From Cupriavidus lacunae (GTDB lineage Bacteria; Pseudomonadota; Gammaproteobacteria; Burkholderiales; Burkholderiaceae), in assembly GCF_003353055.1 (NCBI RefSeq), contig NZ_QKWJ01000073.1, positions 1 to 36,440 of the forward strand: a stretch of DNA of 36,440 bases, given 5' to 3'. Made by a program: the position numbers and the translations under genes. The notes beneath the pieces were generated by a model, which saw only the letters and a program-made list of their open reading frames with translations, did not search any database and was not told where the DNA came from. Positions within the stretch are counted from its first letter, which is position 1. Every line of letters starts with the position of its first letter. Shown here in pieces: positions 7,887 to 17,282 of the stretch.

Positions 7887-8597
7887 ATGCCTGATTTCAG
7901 CGTTGAAGGAAAACAAGTTCTGATCACCGGCGGGACTGGTGGTATCGGCGGCGCTTTCGCGAAGGCCTTTCTTGAGCACGGCGCCAACGTGATCGTGGCG
8001 GATCTCGTGATCCCCACGAGTGGCCTCGATCCTCGCATTCGCTATGCGCCGCTCGATGTGCGCGACAGCGCGGCCATCGATGCATTGGCGGCAAGTGTCG
8101 ACAAGCTGGACGTCCTGATTCACTGCGCCGGCCGCGCCAGCAGGGAGGAGTACCAGCCGGAGGTATTTGCCGACATCCTCGACATTCACCTGGTTGGCAA
8201 CCTGCGGCTTGCCAACGCCTTTCGCCCCCACTTGAAATCGAGCAAGGGCTGCATCATCAATATTGCATCGATGTACGCATACTTTGGCTCGCCCAGCGCT
8301 CCCGGCTACGGCGCGGCAAAGGCAGGCGTGGTGTCGCTTACCAAGTCGCTGGCGATCAGCTTTGCCGCGGACGGGATCCGGGTCAATGCCATCGCCCCGG
8401 GCTGGATCAACACGGCACTCACGCGCGGCGCGCAAGAGAACGAAGAGGTCAACAGGAAGATCGTCAGCCGTATCCCGGACGGACGATGGGGAGAGGTGGA
8501 GGATGTGGCCGGAACCGCCGTGTTCCTCGCATCCTCCGCGGCCAGGCTGATCAATGGCGTGACTGTGCCGGTAGACGGCGGGTACTCGGTAACCTGA
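7887..8597 (+). CDS. Short-chain dehydrogenase/reductase (classical SDR)
   Basis: A 236-residue SDR with GGTGGIG (15-21), a CAG in place of NAG at 80-82, and catalytic Ser128, Tyr141 and Lys145 (YGAAK). The C-terminal motif RIPDGRWGEVEDVAGTAVFLAS is typical of 3-oxoacyl-ACP reductase-like SDRs. The ORF runs upstream into the preceding SDR in another frame. ATG 7887 is chosen because the protein there begins with the normal SDR N-terminus (FSVEGKQVLITGG). Ribosome site: GAGG at 7875-7878. The gap to the previous SDR is only 20 bases, and the sulfatase follows after 98 bases. It probably acts on the same compound series as its neighbour, at another hydroxyl or on the opposite redox step. Confidence 0.88.
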   Translation: MPDFSVEGKQVLITGGTGGIGGAFAKAFLEHGANVIVADLVIPTSGLDPRIRYAPLDVRDSAAIDALAASVDKLDVLIHCAGRASREEYQPEVFADILDIHLVGNLRLANAFRPHLKSSKGCIINIASMYAYFGSPSAPGYGAAKAGVVSLTKSLAISFAADGIRVNAIAPGWINTALTRGAQENEEVNRKIVSRIPDGRWGEVEDVAGTAVFLASSAARLINGVTVPVDGGYSVT

Positions 8598-8695
8598 TGG
8601 CGTCGTCAGGGAACATCCGAGCCGGCGACCAGGAGAGACACAGCATTTGTTCGCCACTGGGAATGTCGGCGAGCGGGAAAAGAGGGAAACGACTT

Positions 8696-11092
8696 ATGGC
8701 TCCACATCTTCGGATGATGCTGGTCTTTGTTGCGGCAGGGATGCTCGCTGGCACTGCCAAGGCCCAGACTGGTCCACTGCAGCGGGAACGGGCAGCAATG
8801 GAGAGCACATCCGGCCTGGCATTGCCTAAGCCGGATCCGGTTTTCCGCGGCAAGGTCGGCGAAACGGTGAAAGATTCGACACCTGACTACCCCGCACCGC
8901 TCAAGGCACCGAAAGGTGCCCCGAACGTGCTGATCATTCTGCTGGACGACGTGGGTTTCGGGCAAGCGAGTACGTTTGGCGGGCCGGTTCCGACGCCAAC
9001 CCTTGAGCGCCTGGCACAAGGCGGGCTGCGATACAACACGTTTCATACCACGGCATTGTGTTCGCCAACGCGAGCGGCCTTGCTGACCGGCCGCAATCAC
9101 CATTCGGCCGGCTCGGGCGTCATCATTGAAACCGGCACAGGGTATCCGGGCTACACGGGCATTATTCCCCAGAGTACCGCCATGGTGCCCGAGATTCTCC
9201 GGGGCAATGGCTACGCCACCGCCATGTTCGGCAAGTGGCACAACACGCCCGAGGCAGAGATCAGCCCGGCCGGGCCCTTCAACCACTGGCCCACAGGCTT
9301 TGGCTTCGACTATTTCTATGGATTCAACCAGGGCGAAACGAGCCAGTGGTACCCGGTCCTCTACCGCAACACAACCGCCGTCGCGCAGCCCAAAAGCCCG
9401 GAGCAGGGATATCACTTCACCGCCGACATGACGGATGAAGCCATCAACTGGCTCGGCAGCATCCGGGCGGTGAAGAAGGACCAACCCTGGTTCATGTATT
9501 ACGCTGCTGCCGCAGCGCATGCGCCGCACCACGCACCGAAAGCGTGGCGGGAAAAGTTCAGGGGCAAGTTCGACCAGGGGTGGGACAAGCAGCGTGAAAT
9601 CACTTTCGCCGAACAGAAGCGGCTTGGTGTGATTCCGCAGGATGCCAGGCTTACCCCGCGGCCGAAGGAGATTCCTGCCTGGGACGACCAGCCGGATGCC
9701 GCGAAGCGTGTCTATGCCAGATTGATGGAGAACTATGCTGCCTATCTGGCCTACGCAGACAATGAGATCGGCCGCCTGGTCGACAGCGTCGCGCAGGCCG
9801 GTGAGCTGGACAACACCCTGATCTTCTACATCGTCGGCGACAACGGGACCAATGCCGAAGGCGGCCTGGAAGGATCGTTCAATGACATTGCCAGCCTGCT
9901 TGGGTACAACCCCGGGCTGGACGTCCTCAACAAGCGGCTGGACCAGATCGGCGGGCCAGATTCCGAGCCTCAGGTTCCGGTCGGCTGGGCGTGGGCCATG
10001 GACACCCCTTTCCAGTGGACCAAGCAGGTCGCCAGCCACTTTGGCGGTACCCGCAATCCGTTGGTGGTTCACTGGCCCAATGGCATCAAGTCGCATGGCG
10101 AGCTGCGCACGCAGTTTCACCATGTGATAGACATTGTGCCGACCATTCTCGAAGCGACTCACATCCCGGCACCGAAGACCGTCAACGGTATCCCGCAGAA
10201 GCCGATGGAGGGTGTCAGCATGGCTTACTCGTTTGACGAGGCGAAGGCGCGCAGCCGCAGGACCACGCAGTACTTCGAGATGTTCGTCAACCGTGCCATC
10301 TACCACGACGGCTGGGTGGCGGCCAGCCGGTTTGGCGTGCCGTGGAACCTGGTCGGGCGGGTGGGGAGTTTCCTCGATGCCCCGTGGGAGCTGTACCACG
10401 TGGACACGGACTTCAGCGAAGCCGATGACCTTGCCGCAACGAACCCGCAGAAGCTCAGGCAGCTTCAGGCGCTGTTCCTGGAAGAGGCGAAGAAGTATGA
10501 CGTGTTCCCGCTGGATTCGCGCTTCTCGGAGCGTGGCGATCCGCGCAACCGGATTGCCGGCGAACTCCCCACCAGCTGGACCTATCACGGGAACAACGTT
10601 CGCATGCCCGAGCCCAGCGGCCCGCGTGTCTACCCGAACTCACACGTCATCACGGCGACGCTGACGATTCCGCCGGCGGGTGCTGAAGGGGTCATCACTG
10701 CCACCGGTGGCAGGTCCGGAGGTTGGAGTCTGTACGTTCTGGATGGGAAGCTTACCTATCACTACAACTCGGCCGACTTCGAGCATTCGACAATCCAGGC
10801 CCGGGCGCCGCTCCCAGGCGGAAAGGTGGCCGTGAAGCTGGAGTATGTGTCCAATGGACCGAAGCGAGGCAGCGCGCTGAATAACGGTGCGACGGTGAGG
10901 TTGTTTGTAAACGGTGAGCTCGCCGGCGAAGGTAGCGTCAGCACCGGCATGCGCCGCCACGGCGCCGAGCCATTTGAAGTCGGCCGGGATTCGATCTCCC
11001 CGGTCAGTCCGGACTACAAGTCGAAGGGAGCATTCCCGTTCACCGGAACGATCGATGAGATCACGTTTGCAGCGGCGCCGGTAGCCAAGTAG
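8696..11092 (+). CDS. Exported arylsulfatase, Cys-type (formylglycine-dependent)
   Basis: A 798-residue sulfate-ester hydrolase. A Sec signal peptide (MAPHLRMMLVFVAAGMLAG, cleavage near AKA-QT) sends it to the periplasm. Metal-binding LLDDVGFGQ is at 82-90. The sulfatase signature CSPTR has Cys122, the residue converted to formylglycine. The second signature GYATAMFGKWH supplies Lys and His, and VGDNG a further metal-site Asp. After about residue 640 comes a LamG/concanavalin-like beta domain (GVITATGGRSGGWSLYVLDG, RLFVNGELAGEGS), as in the roughly 780-residue arylsulfatase family. ATG 8696 has AGAGGG nine bases upstream; longer in-frame versions would overlap the SDR and lose the signal peptide. 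An exported FGE is encoded 4 kb downstream in the same direction. The sulfated substrate is not known. Confidence 0.95.
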   Translation: MAPHLRMMLVFVAAGMLAGTAKAQTGPLQRERAAMESTSGLALPKPDPVFRGKVGETVKDSTPDYPAPLKAPKGAPNVLIILLDDVGFGQASTFGGPVPTPTLERLAQGGLRYNTFHTTALCSPTRAALLTGRNHHSAGSGVIIETGTGYPGYTGIIPQSTAMVPEILRGNGYATAMFGKWHNTPEAEISPAGPFNHWPTGFGFDYFYGFNQGETSQWYPVLYRNTTAVAQPKSPEQGYHFTADMTDEAINWLGSIRAVKKDQPWFMYYAAAAAHAPHHAPKAWREKFRGKFDQGWDKQREITFAEQKRLGVIPQDARLTPRPKEIPAWDDQPDAAKRVYARLMENYAAYLAYADNEIGRLVDSVAQAGELDNTLIFYIVGDNGTNAEGGLEGSFNDIASLLGYNPGLDVLNKRLDQIGGPDSEPQVPVGWAWAMDTPFQWTKQVASHFGGTRNPLVVHWPNGIKSHGELRTQFHHVIDIVPTILEATHIPAPKTVNGIPQKPMEGVSMAYSFDEAKARSRRTTQYFEMFVNRAIYHDGWVAASRFGVPWNLVGRVGSFLDAPWELYHVDTDFSEADDLAATNPQKLRQLQALFLEEAKKYDVFPLDSRFSERGDPRNRIAGELPTSWTYHGNNVRMPEPSGPRVYPNSHVITATLTIPPAGAEGVITATGGRSGGWSLYVLDGKLTYHYNSADFEHSTIQARAPLPGGKVAVKLEYVSNGPKRGSALNNGATVRLFVNGELAGEGSVSTGMRRHGAEPFEVGRDSISPVSPDYKSKGAFPFTGTIDEITFAAAPVAK

Positions 11093-11198
11093 GCGCAGAG
11101 GCGCAATTCATGCAGTTTGGCGTCATTTCCACTGGGGCAAGGCAGGACGTCGCCCCTTGTCGCTTATCACTCTCACCGCAATTTAACGAGGTGCATCC

Positions 11199-12596
11199 TT
11201 GAAACGCCTACTTTCATTCGCCGCCGTCGGTGCGCTGCTTGCGACCCCCGCTCACGCATCCGCACAAGTCGTGTCCGAGCGAGAGGCTTATGAGATTGCC
11301 AGGGACGCATACGTCTACGCCTATCCCATGATGCTCGTGGATGCCTTTCTGCGACAAGCGACCAACTATGCCGCTCCGACCGGGGTGGTCACGCAGGCAC
11401 CATATAACCAGTTCAGCCACTCGAAGGCATTTCCGCCTGCGGATTTCAAGCGAGTGGTCCGTCCCAACGTCGACACCCTCTACTCCTCGGCCAATCTCGA
11501 CGTGGGCGCGGAGCCGATGGTGCTGTCGGTCCCGGCGACCAACCGCTACTTCATGTTGCCGCTGCTTAGCATGTGGACCGACGTCTTCGCCGTGCCCGGC
11601 ACGCGCACCACCGGCGCCAACCAGGCGCGGACCTTCCTGATCGTCGGCCCGAACTGGCATGGACGGGCACCAGCCGGGATGGAAATCGTCCGCAGCCCTA
11701 CCCGGACGGTGCTCGTGGGCGGGCGTACGCAGACAAACGGTGTCGCGGACTACGAAAACGTCCAAAAGCTGCAGGCCAGCTACAAACTCACGCCGCTGTC
11801 GGCCTGGGGCAAGGGCGAATACGCCGCGCCCAGGCACAAGGTCGATCCGACCATCGACATGAAGACGCGGCCTCCCGTGATCGTCCGCAACATGGATGCC
11901 GCAGCGTACTTCGGCCGCTTCTCCGACTTGCTAAGGGACAACCCGCCCGGCCCGTTCGATTATCCGATGGTGCACCGGCTCCAACGCATCGGCTTCAAGG
12001 CGGGACACCATTTCGACCTCGATGCGGCGCCCGCGGCAATGCGGCAGGCGATGCTGCGTGGTGCAAACGACGGCGCGGCGCTGGTGGAGAAACTCGGCAA
12101 GGAAGCCGGCGGCGAAGGCAAGAAGGGATGGGTCTACACCACGCACAGCGGCACCTATGGCGCGGACTATGCGTATCGCGCAGCCATCGCCAGTTGCTGC
12201 CTGGGCGAGAACCTGCCGCAGGATGCCGTGTACCCCTCGCTGTCTGTCGACAGCGAAGGCCGTCCGCTGGACGGCAACCAGCAGTACGTGCTCCATTTCG
12301 ATCAGGGGAAGCTGCCCCCGGTGGACGCGTTCTGGTCGGTGACCGCGTATGACATGGATGGCTACTTCATCCCGAATGCGCTCAACCGGCAGGCGCTTGG
12401 CGATCGCGACAAGCTGCAGTACAACGCCGACGGCTCGCTCGACCTCTACATCCAGGCCGATTCGCCCGGCAAGGACAAGGCAGCGAACTGGCTGCCCGTG
12501 AGCCGGACGCCCTACACGCTGATGCTGCGGCTGTATTCGCCGAGGACAGAATTCCTTGACGGCGACTGGGTCCCACCGCCCGTGAAACGGATGTAA
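11199..12596 (+). CDS. Exported DUF1254/DUF1214 protein (between the two sulfatases)
   Basis: A 465-residue protein with a signal peptide (KRLLSFAAVGALLATPAHA, cut near ASA-QV). Residues about 25-160 match DUF1254: AYEIARDAYVYAYPMMLVD and the landmark RPNVDTLYSSANLD, then YFMLPLLSMWTDVF. The C-terminal third matches DUF1214: FWSVTAYDMDGYFIPNALN, SLDLYIQADSPG, RTPYTLMLRLYSP and a final tryptophan-rich GDWVPPPV. No biochemical role is established for the family. It starts at TTG 11199, with GAGGTG at 11188-11193 five bases upstream; no ATG fits. It sits 106 bases after one arylsulfatase and 28 before the other, so it is almost certainly co-expressed and co-localised in the periplasm with both. 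A role in substrate handling or in sulfatase function is inference. Confidence 0.9.
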   Translation: MKRLLSFAAVGALLATPAHASAQVVSEREAYEIARDAYVYAYPMMLVDAFLRQATNYAAPTGVVTQAPYNQFSHSKAFPPADFKRVVRPNVDTLYSSANLDVGAEPMVLSVPATNRYFMLPLLSMWTDVFAVPGTRTTGANQARTFLIVGPNWHGRAPAGMEIVRSPTRTVLVGGRTQTNGVADYENVQKLQASYKLTPLSAWGKGEYAAPRHKVDPTIDMKTRPPVIVRNMDAAAYFGRFSDLLRDNPPGPFDYPMVHRLQRIGFKAGHHFDLDAAPAAMRQAMLRGANDGAALVEKLGKEAGGEGKKGWVYTTHSGTYGADYAYRAAIASCCLGENLPQDAVYPSLSVDSEGRPLDGNQQYVLHFDQGKLPPVDAFWSVTAYDMDGYFIPNALNRQALGDRDKLQYNADGSLDLYIQADSPGKDKAANWLPVSRTPYTLMLRLYSPRTEFLDGDWVPPPVKRM

Positions 12597-12624
12597 GGGC
12601 CACTAACAGAATGGAGGGACCAAC

Positions 12625-15042
12625 GTGTCAGACATGCCGAACCACAAGAGGATCATGAATATTCCAAGGATGTTGTACGCGGCAATCTCTGCCGTCATGG
12701 TGCTTGGTCTCTTCGCCACCGCGACCGACGCCCAGGCGCAATCGGCGACTCCGGCACCTGCGCAGGCGGCAACGCCCAGCGTGCTGCCGCGGCCCGACTT
12801 CCGCTTCCCGGGCACAGTCGGCCGGACCTATCTCGATTCGGACCCCGGGCAGTTTCCGCAGCCGGTCAAGGCGCCCAAGGGGGCCCCCAACGTGGTGGTG
12901 ATCCTGCTCGATGACGTCGGCTTCGGGCAATTCAGCACGTTTGGCGGCGGCGTGCCGTCGCCCACCATGGACAAGCTGGCGGCCGAAGGGTTGCGCTACA
13001 ACCGGTTCCACACCACGGCGCTGTGCAGTCCGACCCGGGCTGCCCTGCTCACCGGGCGGAACCACCATTCCGCCGCCTTCGGCAGCATCGCTGAAGTCGC
13101 CACCGGCTACGAGGGATTTACCGCCGTGCTGCCACGCAGCACCGGCACCGTGGCCGAGGTACTGCGGCAGAACGGCTACATGACGGCGTGGATCGGCAAG
13201 GACCACAACACGCCGCCGTGGGAGGCCAGCGCAGCGGGGCCGTTCGACCGCTGGCCGAACGGCCTGGGGTTCGACTACTTCTACGGGTTCATGGGCGGGG
13301 ACACGGATCAATGGCATCCGATCCTGTACGAGAACCGCAACCTCGTCCCGGCTTCGACCGACCCGAACTACCACCTGACCACAGACCTGGCCGACCACGC
13401 CATTGCCTGGGCACGCCAGGTCAAGAGCATTGCGCCGGACCGCCCGTTCTTCCTCCATGTCGCGCCTGGCGCAACGCACGCGCCGCATCACGCGCCGCAG
13501 GAATGGATCGACAAGTTCAAGGGCCAGTTCGACGCTGGGTGGGACAAGTACCGCGAGCTGACCTTCGCGCGGCAGAAGAAGCTCGGCGTCATCCCGGCCG
13601 ATGCCAGGCTCACGCCGCGACCGGAAAGCTTGCCCGCGTGGGACTCGCTCAACGACCAGCAGAAGCGGCTCTATGCCCGCATGATGGAGGTGTTTGCCGG
13701 CTTCGGCGCGCATGCCGACTATGAAATGGGCCGGATCGTCGACGCAGTGAAGAAGTTGCCGGGCGGCGAGAACACCATCTTCATCTATGTTGCCGGGGAC
13801 AACGGCGCCAGCGCCGAGGGCGGCATCGAAGGCTCGCTCAATGAGACGCGGTTGTTCAACGGCATGGTCGAGACGTGGCAGGATAACCTGAAGGCAATCG
13901 ACGAACTCGGCGGCCCGAAGCACTTCAACCATTTCCCGGCTGCCTGGGCCCACGCCATGAACACCCCGTTCCAGTGGACCAAGCAGATCGCCAGTCACCT
14001 GGGCGGAACCCGCAACCCCATGATCATTGCGTGGCCGGGGCATATCAGGGACAAGGGTGGCCTGCGTAGCCAGTTCACCCATGTGATCGACGTCGTCCCC
14101 ACCCTCTATGAGGTCATTGGCATCACGCCGCCGGCGCAACTCAACGGCATCCAGCAAAAGCCGATCGAAGGGGTCAGCTTCGCCTATACGTTCGACGACG
14201 CGAAGGCCAAAGACCGCCACACCACCCAGTACTTCTCGCTGGCCGTCAACCGGGCCATCTATCACAACGGCTGGATGGCCTCGGCGATGGGCTTCGTGCC
14301 CTGGCAGCCCAATCGCACAGCCTTCGACCTCGACAAGCAGAAATGGGAGCTCTACAACCTCGACAAGGACTTCTCGCAGGCCGATGACCTGGCCAGCTCG
14401 AATCCGCAGAAGCTGCGTGAGTTGCAGGACTTGTGGTGGGCGGAAGCCGCCCGGTACAACGTACTGCCGCTCGACTGGCGCGGCGTGGAGAAATTCAATG
14501 CCGCGCTGATGGGCCGGCCGAGCCTGGCGGGGAACAGCCGGACGCTGACTTACTATCCCGGACAGGTTGCCCTGCCGAACGAGGCGGCTCCGCGTGTGCT
14601 CAACCGGTCGTGGACGCTGACGGCGGATATCGAGGTCCCGGAAGGCGGCGCACAGGGGATCATCGCGACGCATGGTGGAAGCACCGGCGGGTATGGCTTG
14701 TATGTCCGCGACGGCAAGCCGACCTTCGTCTACAACTATCTTTCGATTGAACGCTTCACGCTCGCCAGCCAGGAGCCCTTACCCAGGGGCAAGGTGCAGG
14801 TGAAAGTCGATCTGACCTACCAGGGTGGCCCGAAGGAGCGCGGCAAGGCCATGGCCGTTGCCATGACCGTCAACGGCAGGAAAGTCGCCGAAGGCGTGGT
14901 GTCGAAGACGATCCCCAACATGATCAGCCTGGGCGAGGGGCTGGACATCGGCATGGATGCCGGCTCGCCCGTAGACTTTACCTACAAGCCGCCGTTCGCC
15001 TTCAATGGCAAGATCGAGAAGGTGGTGTTTGACCTGAAATGA
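12625..15042 (+). CDS. Exported arylsulfatase, Cys-type, paralogue of the 8696 gene
   Basis: An 805-residue periplasmic sulfatase with the same layout as the first one. It has a signal peptide (hydrophobic MLYAAISAVMVLGLFA, cut near AQA-QS), LLDDVGFGQ at 94-102, CSPTR with Cys134 as the formylglycine precursor, and GYMTAWIGKDH as second signature. AGDNG follows, and a C-terminal LamG-like domain (GIIATHGGSTGGYGLYVRDG). By eye about half the residues agree with the first sulfatase, so this is an old duplication; the differing loops around 140-270 suggest different substrates. GTG 12625 is preferred because GGAGGG (12613-12618) is six bases away; ATG 12634 would be 15 bases from it. The FGE gene follows 76 bases downstream, beyond a strong hairpin. 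Confidence 0.95.
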   Translation: MSDMPNHKRIMNIPRMLYAAISAVMVLGLFATATDAQAQSATPAPAQAATPSVLPRPDFRFPGTVGRTYLDSDPGQFPQPVKAPKGAPNVVVILLDDVGFGQFSTFGGGVPSPTMDKLAAEGLRYNRFHTTALCSPTRAALLTGRNHHSAAFGSIAEVATGYEGFTAVLPRSTGTVAEVLRQNGYMTAWIGKDHNTPPWEASAAGPFDRWPNGLGFDYFYGFMGGDTDQWHPILYENRNLVPASTDPNYHLTTDLADHAIAWARQVKSIAPDRPFFLHVAPGATHAPHHAPQEWIDKFKGQFDAGWDKYRELTFARQKKLGVIPADARLTPRPESLPAWDSLNDQQKRLYARMMEVFAGFGAHADYEMGRIVDAVKKLPGGENTIFIYVAGDNGASAEGGIEGSLNETRLFNGMVETWQDNLKAIDELGGPKHFNHFPAAWAHAMNTPFQWTKQIASHLGGTRNPMIIAWPGHIRDKGGLRSQFTHVIDVVPTLYEVIGITPPAQLNGIQQKPIEGVSFAYTFDDAKAKDRHTTQYFSLAVNRAIYHNGWMASAMGFVPWQPNRTAFDLDKQKWELYNLDKDFSQADDLASSNPQKLRELQDLWWAEAARYNVLPLDWRGVEKFNAALMGRPSLAGNSRTLTYYPGQVALPNEAAPRVLNRSWTLTADIEVPEGGAQGIIATHGGSTGGYGLYVRDGKPTFVYNYLSIERFTLASQEPLPRGKVQVKVDLTYQGGPKERGKAMAVAMTVNGRKVAEGVVSKTIPNMISLGEGLDIGMDAGSPVDFTYKPPFAFNGKIEKVVFDLK

Positions 15043-15082
15043 GGGATGCGCGGCACACCAGGGAAGCGGTGCCGCGCATCCC
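15043..15082 (+). terminator. Strong 14-bp hairpin between sulfatase 2 and FGE
   Basis: GGGATGCGCGGCAC (15043-15056) pairs perfectly with GTGCCGCGCATCCC (15069-15082) across a 12-base loop, starting on the base after the sulfatase stop. Only TTCGACAA follows, so it is a weak terminator at best. It may protect the mRNA 3' end or lower FGE expression relative to the sulfatases. Confidence 0.6.
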
Positions 15083-15118
15083 TTCGACAACGATAGATGG
15101 CAGGTAAAGGAGTACGCC

Positions 15119-16312
15119 GTGTGGAAGGAAGGATCAGCACCCCAGACGCAGCGGGGAACGCGGAACCTGGGCGCCAGCGTCGGGGGGGCGTCCCGGCTGC
15201 GCAAGCGAGTGACACTCGCGCTGCTGGCTGGCGCCGTAGCCGCGGGGGCCGGCTATGCGGGATGGCTGGCTGGCACGGCGCCATCCAGGCCAGGCATCGT
15301 GCAGCCCGGCGATGGCGTGCACGGGCCGATGGGCATGGTCCACATCCCCGGCGGAGAATTCCTGATGGGCAGCGACAGCAAACTGGCGCAAGCTAACGAG
15401 CGGCCAGCGCACAAGGTCCGCGTGCCCGGCTTCTGGATGGACCAGCACCATGTCACGAATGCCGAATTCCGCAAGTTTGTCGAGACGACCGGGTATGTCA
15501 CCACCGCCGAGAAGAAGCCCGACTGGGAGACGCTGAAGGTCCAGTTGCCCCCCGGCACGCCGCGCCCGTCCGACAGCGACCTGGTGCCGGGTGGCATGGT
15601 CTTCGTCGGCACCGCCCGCCCCGTCCCGCTGCAGGACTATTCGCAATGGTGGCGCTACGTGCCTGGCGCGGACTGGCGCCACCCCGGCGGCCCCGGCACG
15701 TCGATCGACGGCAAGGACGACCACCCCGTCGTGCAGGTGTCATACGAAGATGCCCAGGCCTACGCCCGATGGGTCGGCAAGCGTCTGCCAACCGAGGCCG
15801 AATGGGAGTTTGCCGCGCGCGGTGGACTGGAGCAGGCGACCTATGCATGGGGCGAGAAATTCGCGCCCGACGGCAAGCAGATGGCCAACGTCTGGCAGGG
15901 CAAGCAGGCACAGCCGTTTCCGGTCGTCAGCCCGAAAGCGGGAGGCGCGCTCGGCACCAGCGCGGTTGGCACATTTCCGCCCAACGGCTATGGCCTGTCC
16001 GACATGACGGGCAACGCATGGCAGTGGGTAGCTGACTGGTACCGCGCGGACCAGTTCCGGCATGAGGCTGATTCCGGCCGCCCTGTCGACAACCCGGCGG
16101 GTCCGGCGGCGTCCTGGGATCCCGATGACGCGGGCGTCCCCGTCAATGCACCCAAGCGTGTCACGCGCGGTGGTTCTTTCCTGTGCAACGAGGACTATTG
16201 CCTCAGCTACCGGCCGAGCGCGCGCCGCGGGACAGACCCCTACAACAGCATGTCGCATCTCGGCTTTCGCCTGGTGCTGGACGACAGCCGGTGGGCCCAG
16301 ACCAGGCATTGA
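15119..16312 (+). CDS. Formylglycine-generating enzyme (FGE/SUMF1-type), membrane-anchored
   Basis: A 397-residue sulfatase-modifying factor. It oxidises the Cys of CxPxR in sulfatases to formylglycine, using O2 and copper in known FGEs. The FGE-sulfatase domain runs from about residue 75 (MVHIPGGEFLMGSD) through KRLPTEAEWEFAARGG and GLSDMTGNAWQWVADWY. The redox pair lies in GGSFLCNEDYCLSYRPSARRG, Cys356 and Cys361, matching the spacing of the active-site cysteines of human FGE; the end LGFRLVL is typical. Residues about 31-52 (VTLALLAGAVAAGAGYAGWLAG) after Arg/Lys form one N-terminal membrane segment, predicting a periplasmic catalytic domain. GTG 15119 has AAAGGAG six bases upstream. It is the natural maturase for the two upstream sulfatases. 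Confidence 0.94.
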   Translation: MWKEGSAPQTQRGTRNLGASVGGASRLRKRVTLALLAGAVAAGAGYAGWLAGTAPSRPGIVQPGDGVHGPMGMVHIPGGEFLMGSDSKLAQANERPAHKVRVPGFWMDQHHVTNAEFRKFVETTGYVTTAEKKPDWETLKVQLPPGTPRPSDSDLVPGGMVFVGTARPVPLQDYSQWWRYVPGADWRHPGGPGTSIDGKDDHPVVQVSYEDAQAYARWVGKRLPTEAEWEFAARGGLEQATYAWGEKFAPDGKQMANVWQGKQAQPFPVVSPKAGGALGTSAVGTFPPNGYGLSDMTGNAWQWVADWYRADQFRHEADSGRPVDNPAGPAASWDPDDAGVPVNAPKRVTRGGSFLCNEDYCLSYRPSARRGTDPYNSMSHLGFRLVLDDSRWAQTRH

Positions 16313-16358
16313 CGAAAGCGCCTCGTCATCCAATGGCCATGGCAGCCGATCTGCAAGG

Positions 16359-17282
16359 TTAGTCCTGGGGCTTGGGCGTCGTACCCGCTTCCCCTTCCCG
16401 GTTGAACGCCACCAGCGCCTCGCGGAATTCGAGACAGAGCGGAGAGAGATAGCCATCGTCGCGCCACAGCAGGGCGACTTCGGGCTCGGGCAGCCTCTCG
16501 CCATCGGCAATCACGCACAAGCCGTGGCCGTCCGGCCCCGTCAGCGCGCGATGCGGCAGCAGCCCAAGCAGGTCAGTGTTGCGCAGCAATTCGGCAATCG
16601 GGACCCCTGATCCCGTCCATTCCACCGCGACGCGCGGCGGCGGCAGGCCGAGTCCGGCGAACTGGTGGGCCAACACCTGATAAAGGCTCGACGAGATCCG
16701 TGGCAGGGCCCAACGCTCGCTGGCAAGGTCGGCCAGTGTCCTGAAGGCCGGCCTCCGGGGGTGGTCTTCCCGGGCGACGATGCGCAGGTTCAGCGGTTGC
16801 AGCGGGGCGCGGCAAACATCGTCCGGCACGTCGGCGGTGAGGCCGCCGCAGGCGAAATCGACCTCGCCGGATTGCAGCGCCTGGATCGCGCCCAGCGTGA
16901 GGCGCGTCTCGACGGCGAAGCTTGCCAGCGGCCGATGCGCGAGGAACCGCGCAATCACCGGTGTCAGCACCGTGGCAACGAGATACGGTGTCGCCGCAAG
17001 CCGGATCTTTCCTGAACGCGCTGCGCGCTGGGCCTCGATTTCCTGTTCGAAGTCATGCGTGGCCAGCACCACCTGCCGCGCGCGCGCCAGCAGCGATTCG
17101 CCCACCAGCGTAAGCGTCACGCCACGCGAAGAGCGCTCGAACAGGCGCATGCCGGCATCCGCTTCCAGACGCCCGAGTGCCTTTGACAGCGCCGATTGCG
17201 TGACGCCCATGTGCTCGGTGGCCCGATGCAGGCTGCCATGTTGTGCCACGAGCATAAAGGCTCGCAGGTCGTCTATCCGCAT
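16359..17282 (-). CDS. LysR-type transcriptional regulator
   Basis: A 307-residue LTTR. The winged helix-turn-helix is at residues 1-60 (LRAFMLVAQHGSLHRATEHMG, TQSALSKALGRLEADAGMRLFER). The effector domain begins near residue 93 (GKIRLAATPYLVATVLTPVIARFL) and continues through GEVDFACGG, as in the GcvA/CbbR-like fold. It is transcribed divergently from the 2-oxoglutarate dioxygenase gene with 166 bases between start codons, the standard LysR arrangement, so it probably controls the dioxygenase-Bug-aldolase operon and itself. It converges on FGE with a 46-base gap containing a small hairpin, TGACGA (16310-16315) with TCGTCA (16323-16328). The inducer is unknown. Confidence 0.93.
   Translation of the reverse strand: MRIDDLRAFMLVAQHGSLHRATEHMGVTQSALSKALGRLEADAGMRLFERSSRGVTLTLVGESLLARARQVVLATHDFEQEIEAQRAARSGKIRLAATPYLVATVLTPVIARFLAHRPLASFAVETRLTLGAIQALQSGEVDFACGGLTADVPDDVCRAPLQPLNLRIVAREDHPRRPAFRTLADLASERWALPRISSSLYQVLAHQFAGLGLPPPRVAVEWTGSGVPIAELLRNTDLLGLLPHRALTGPDGHGLCVIADGERLPEPEVALLWRDDGYLSPLCLEFREALVAFNREGEAGTTPKPQD

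Noticed and set aside
12628..14673. 681-residue open frame on the minus strand
   Set aside because: It is antisense to the second arylsulfatase. No recognisable domain and typical shadow composition.
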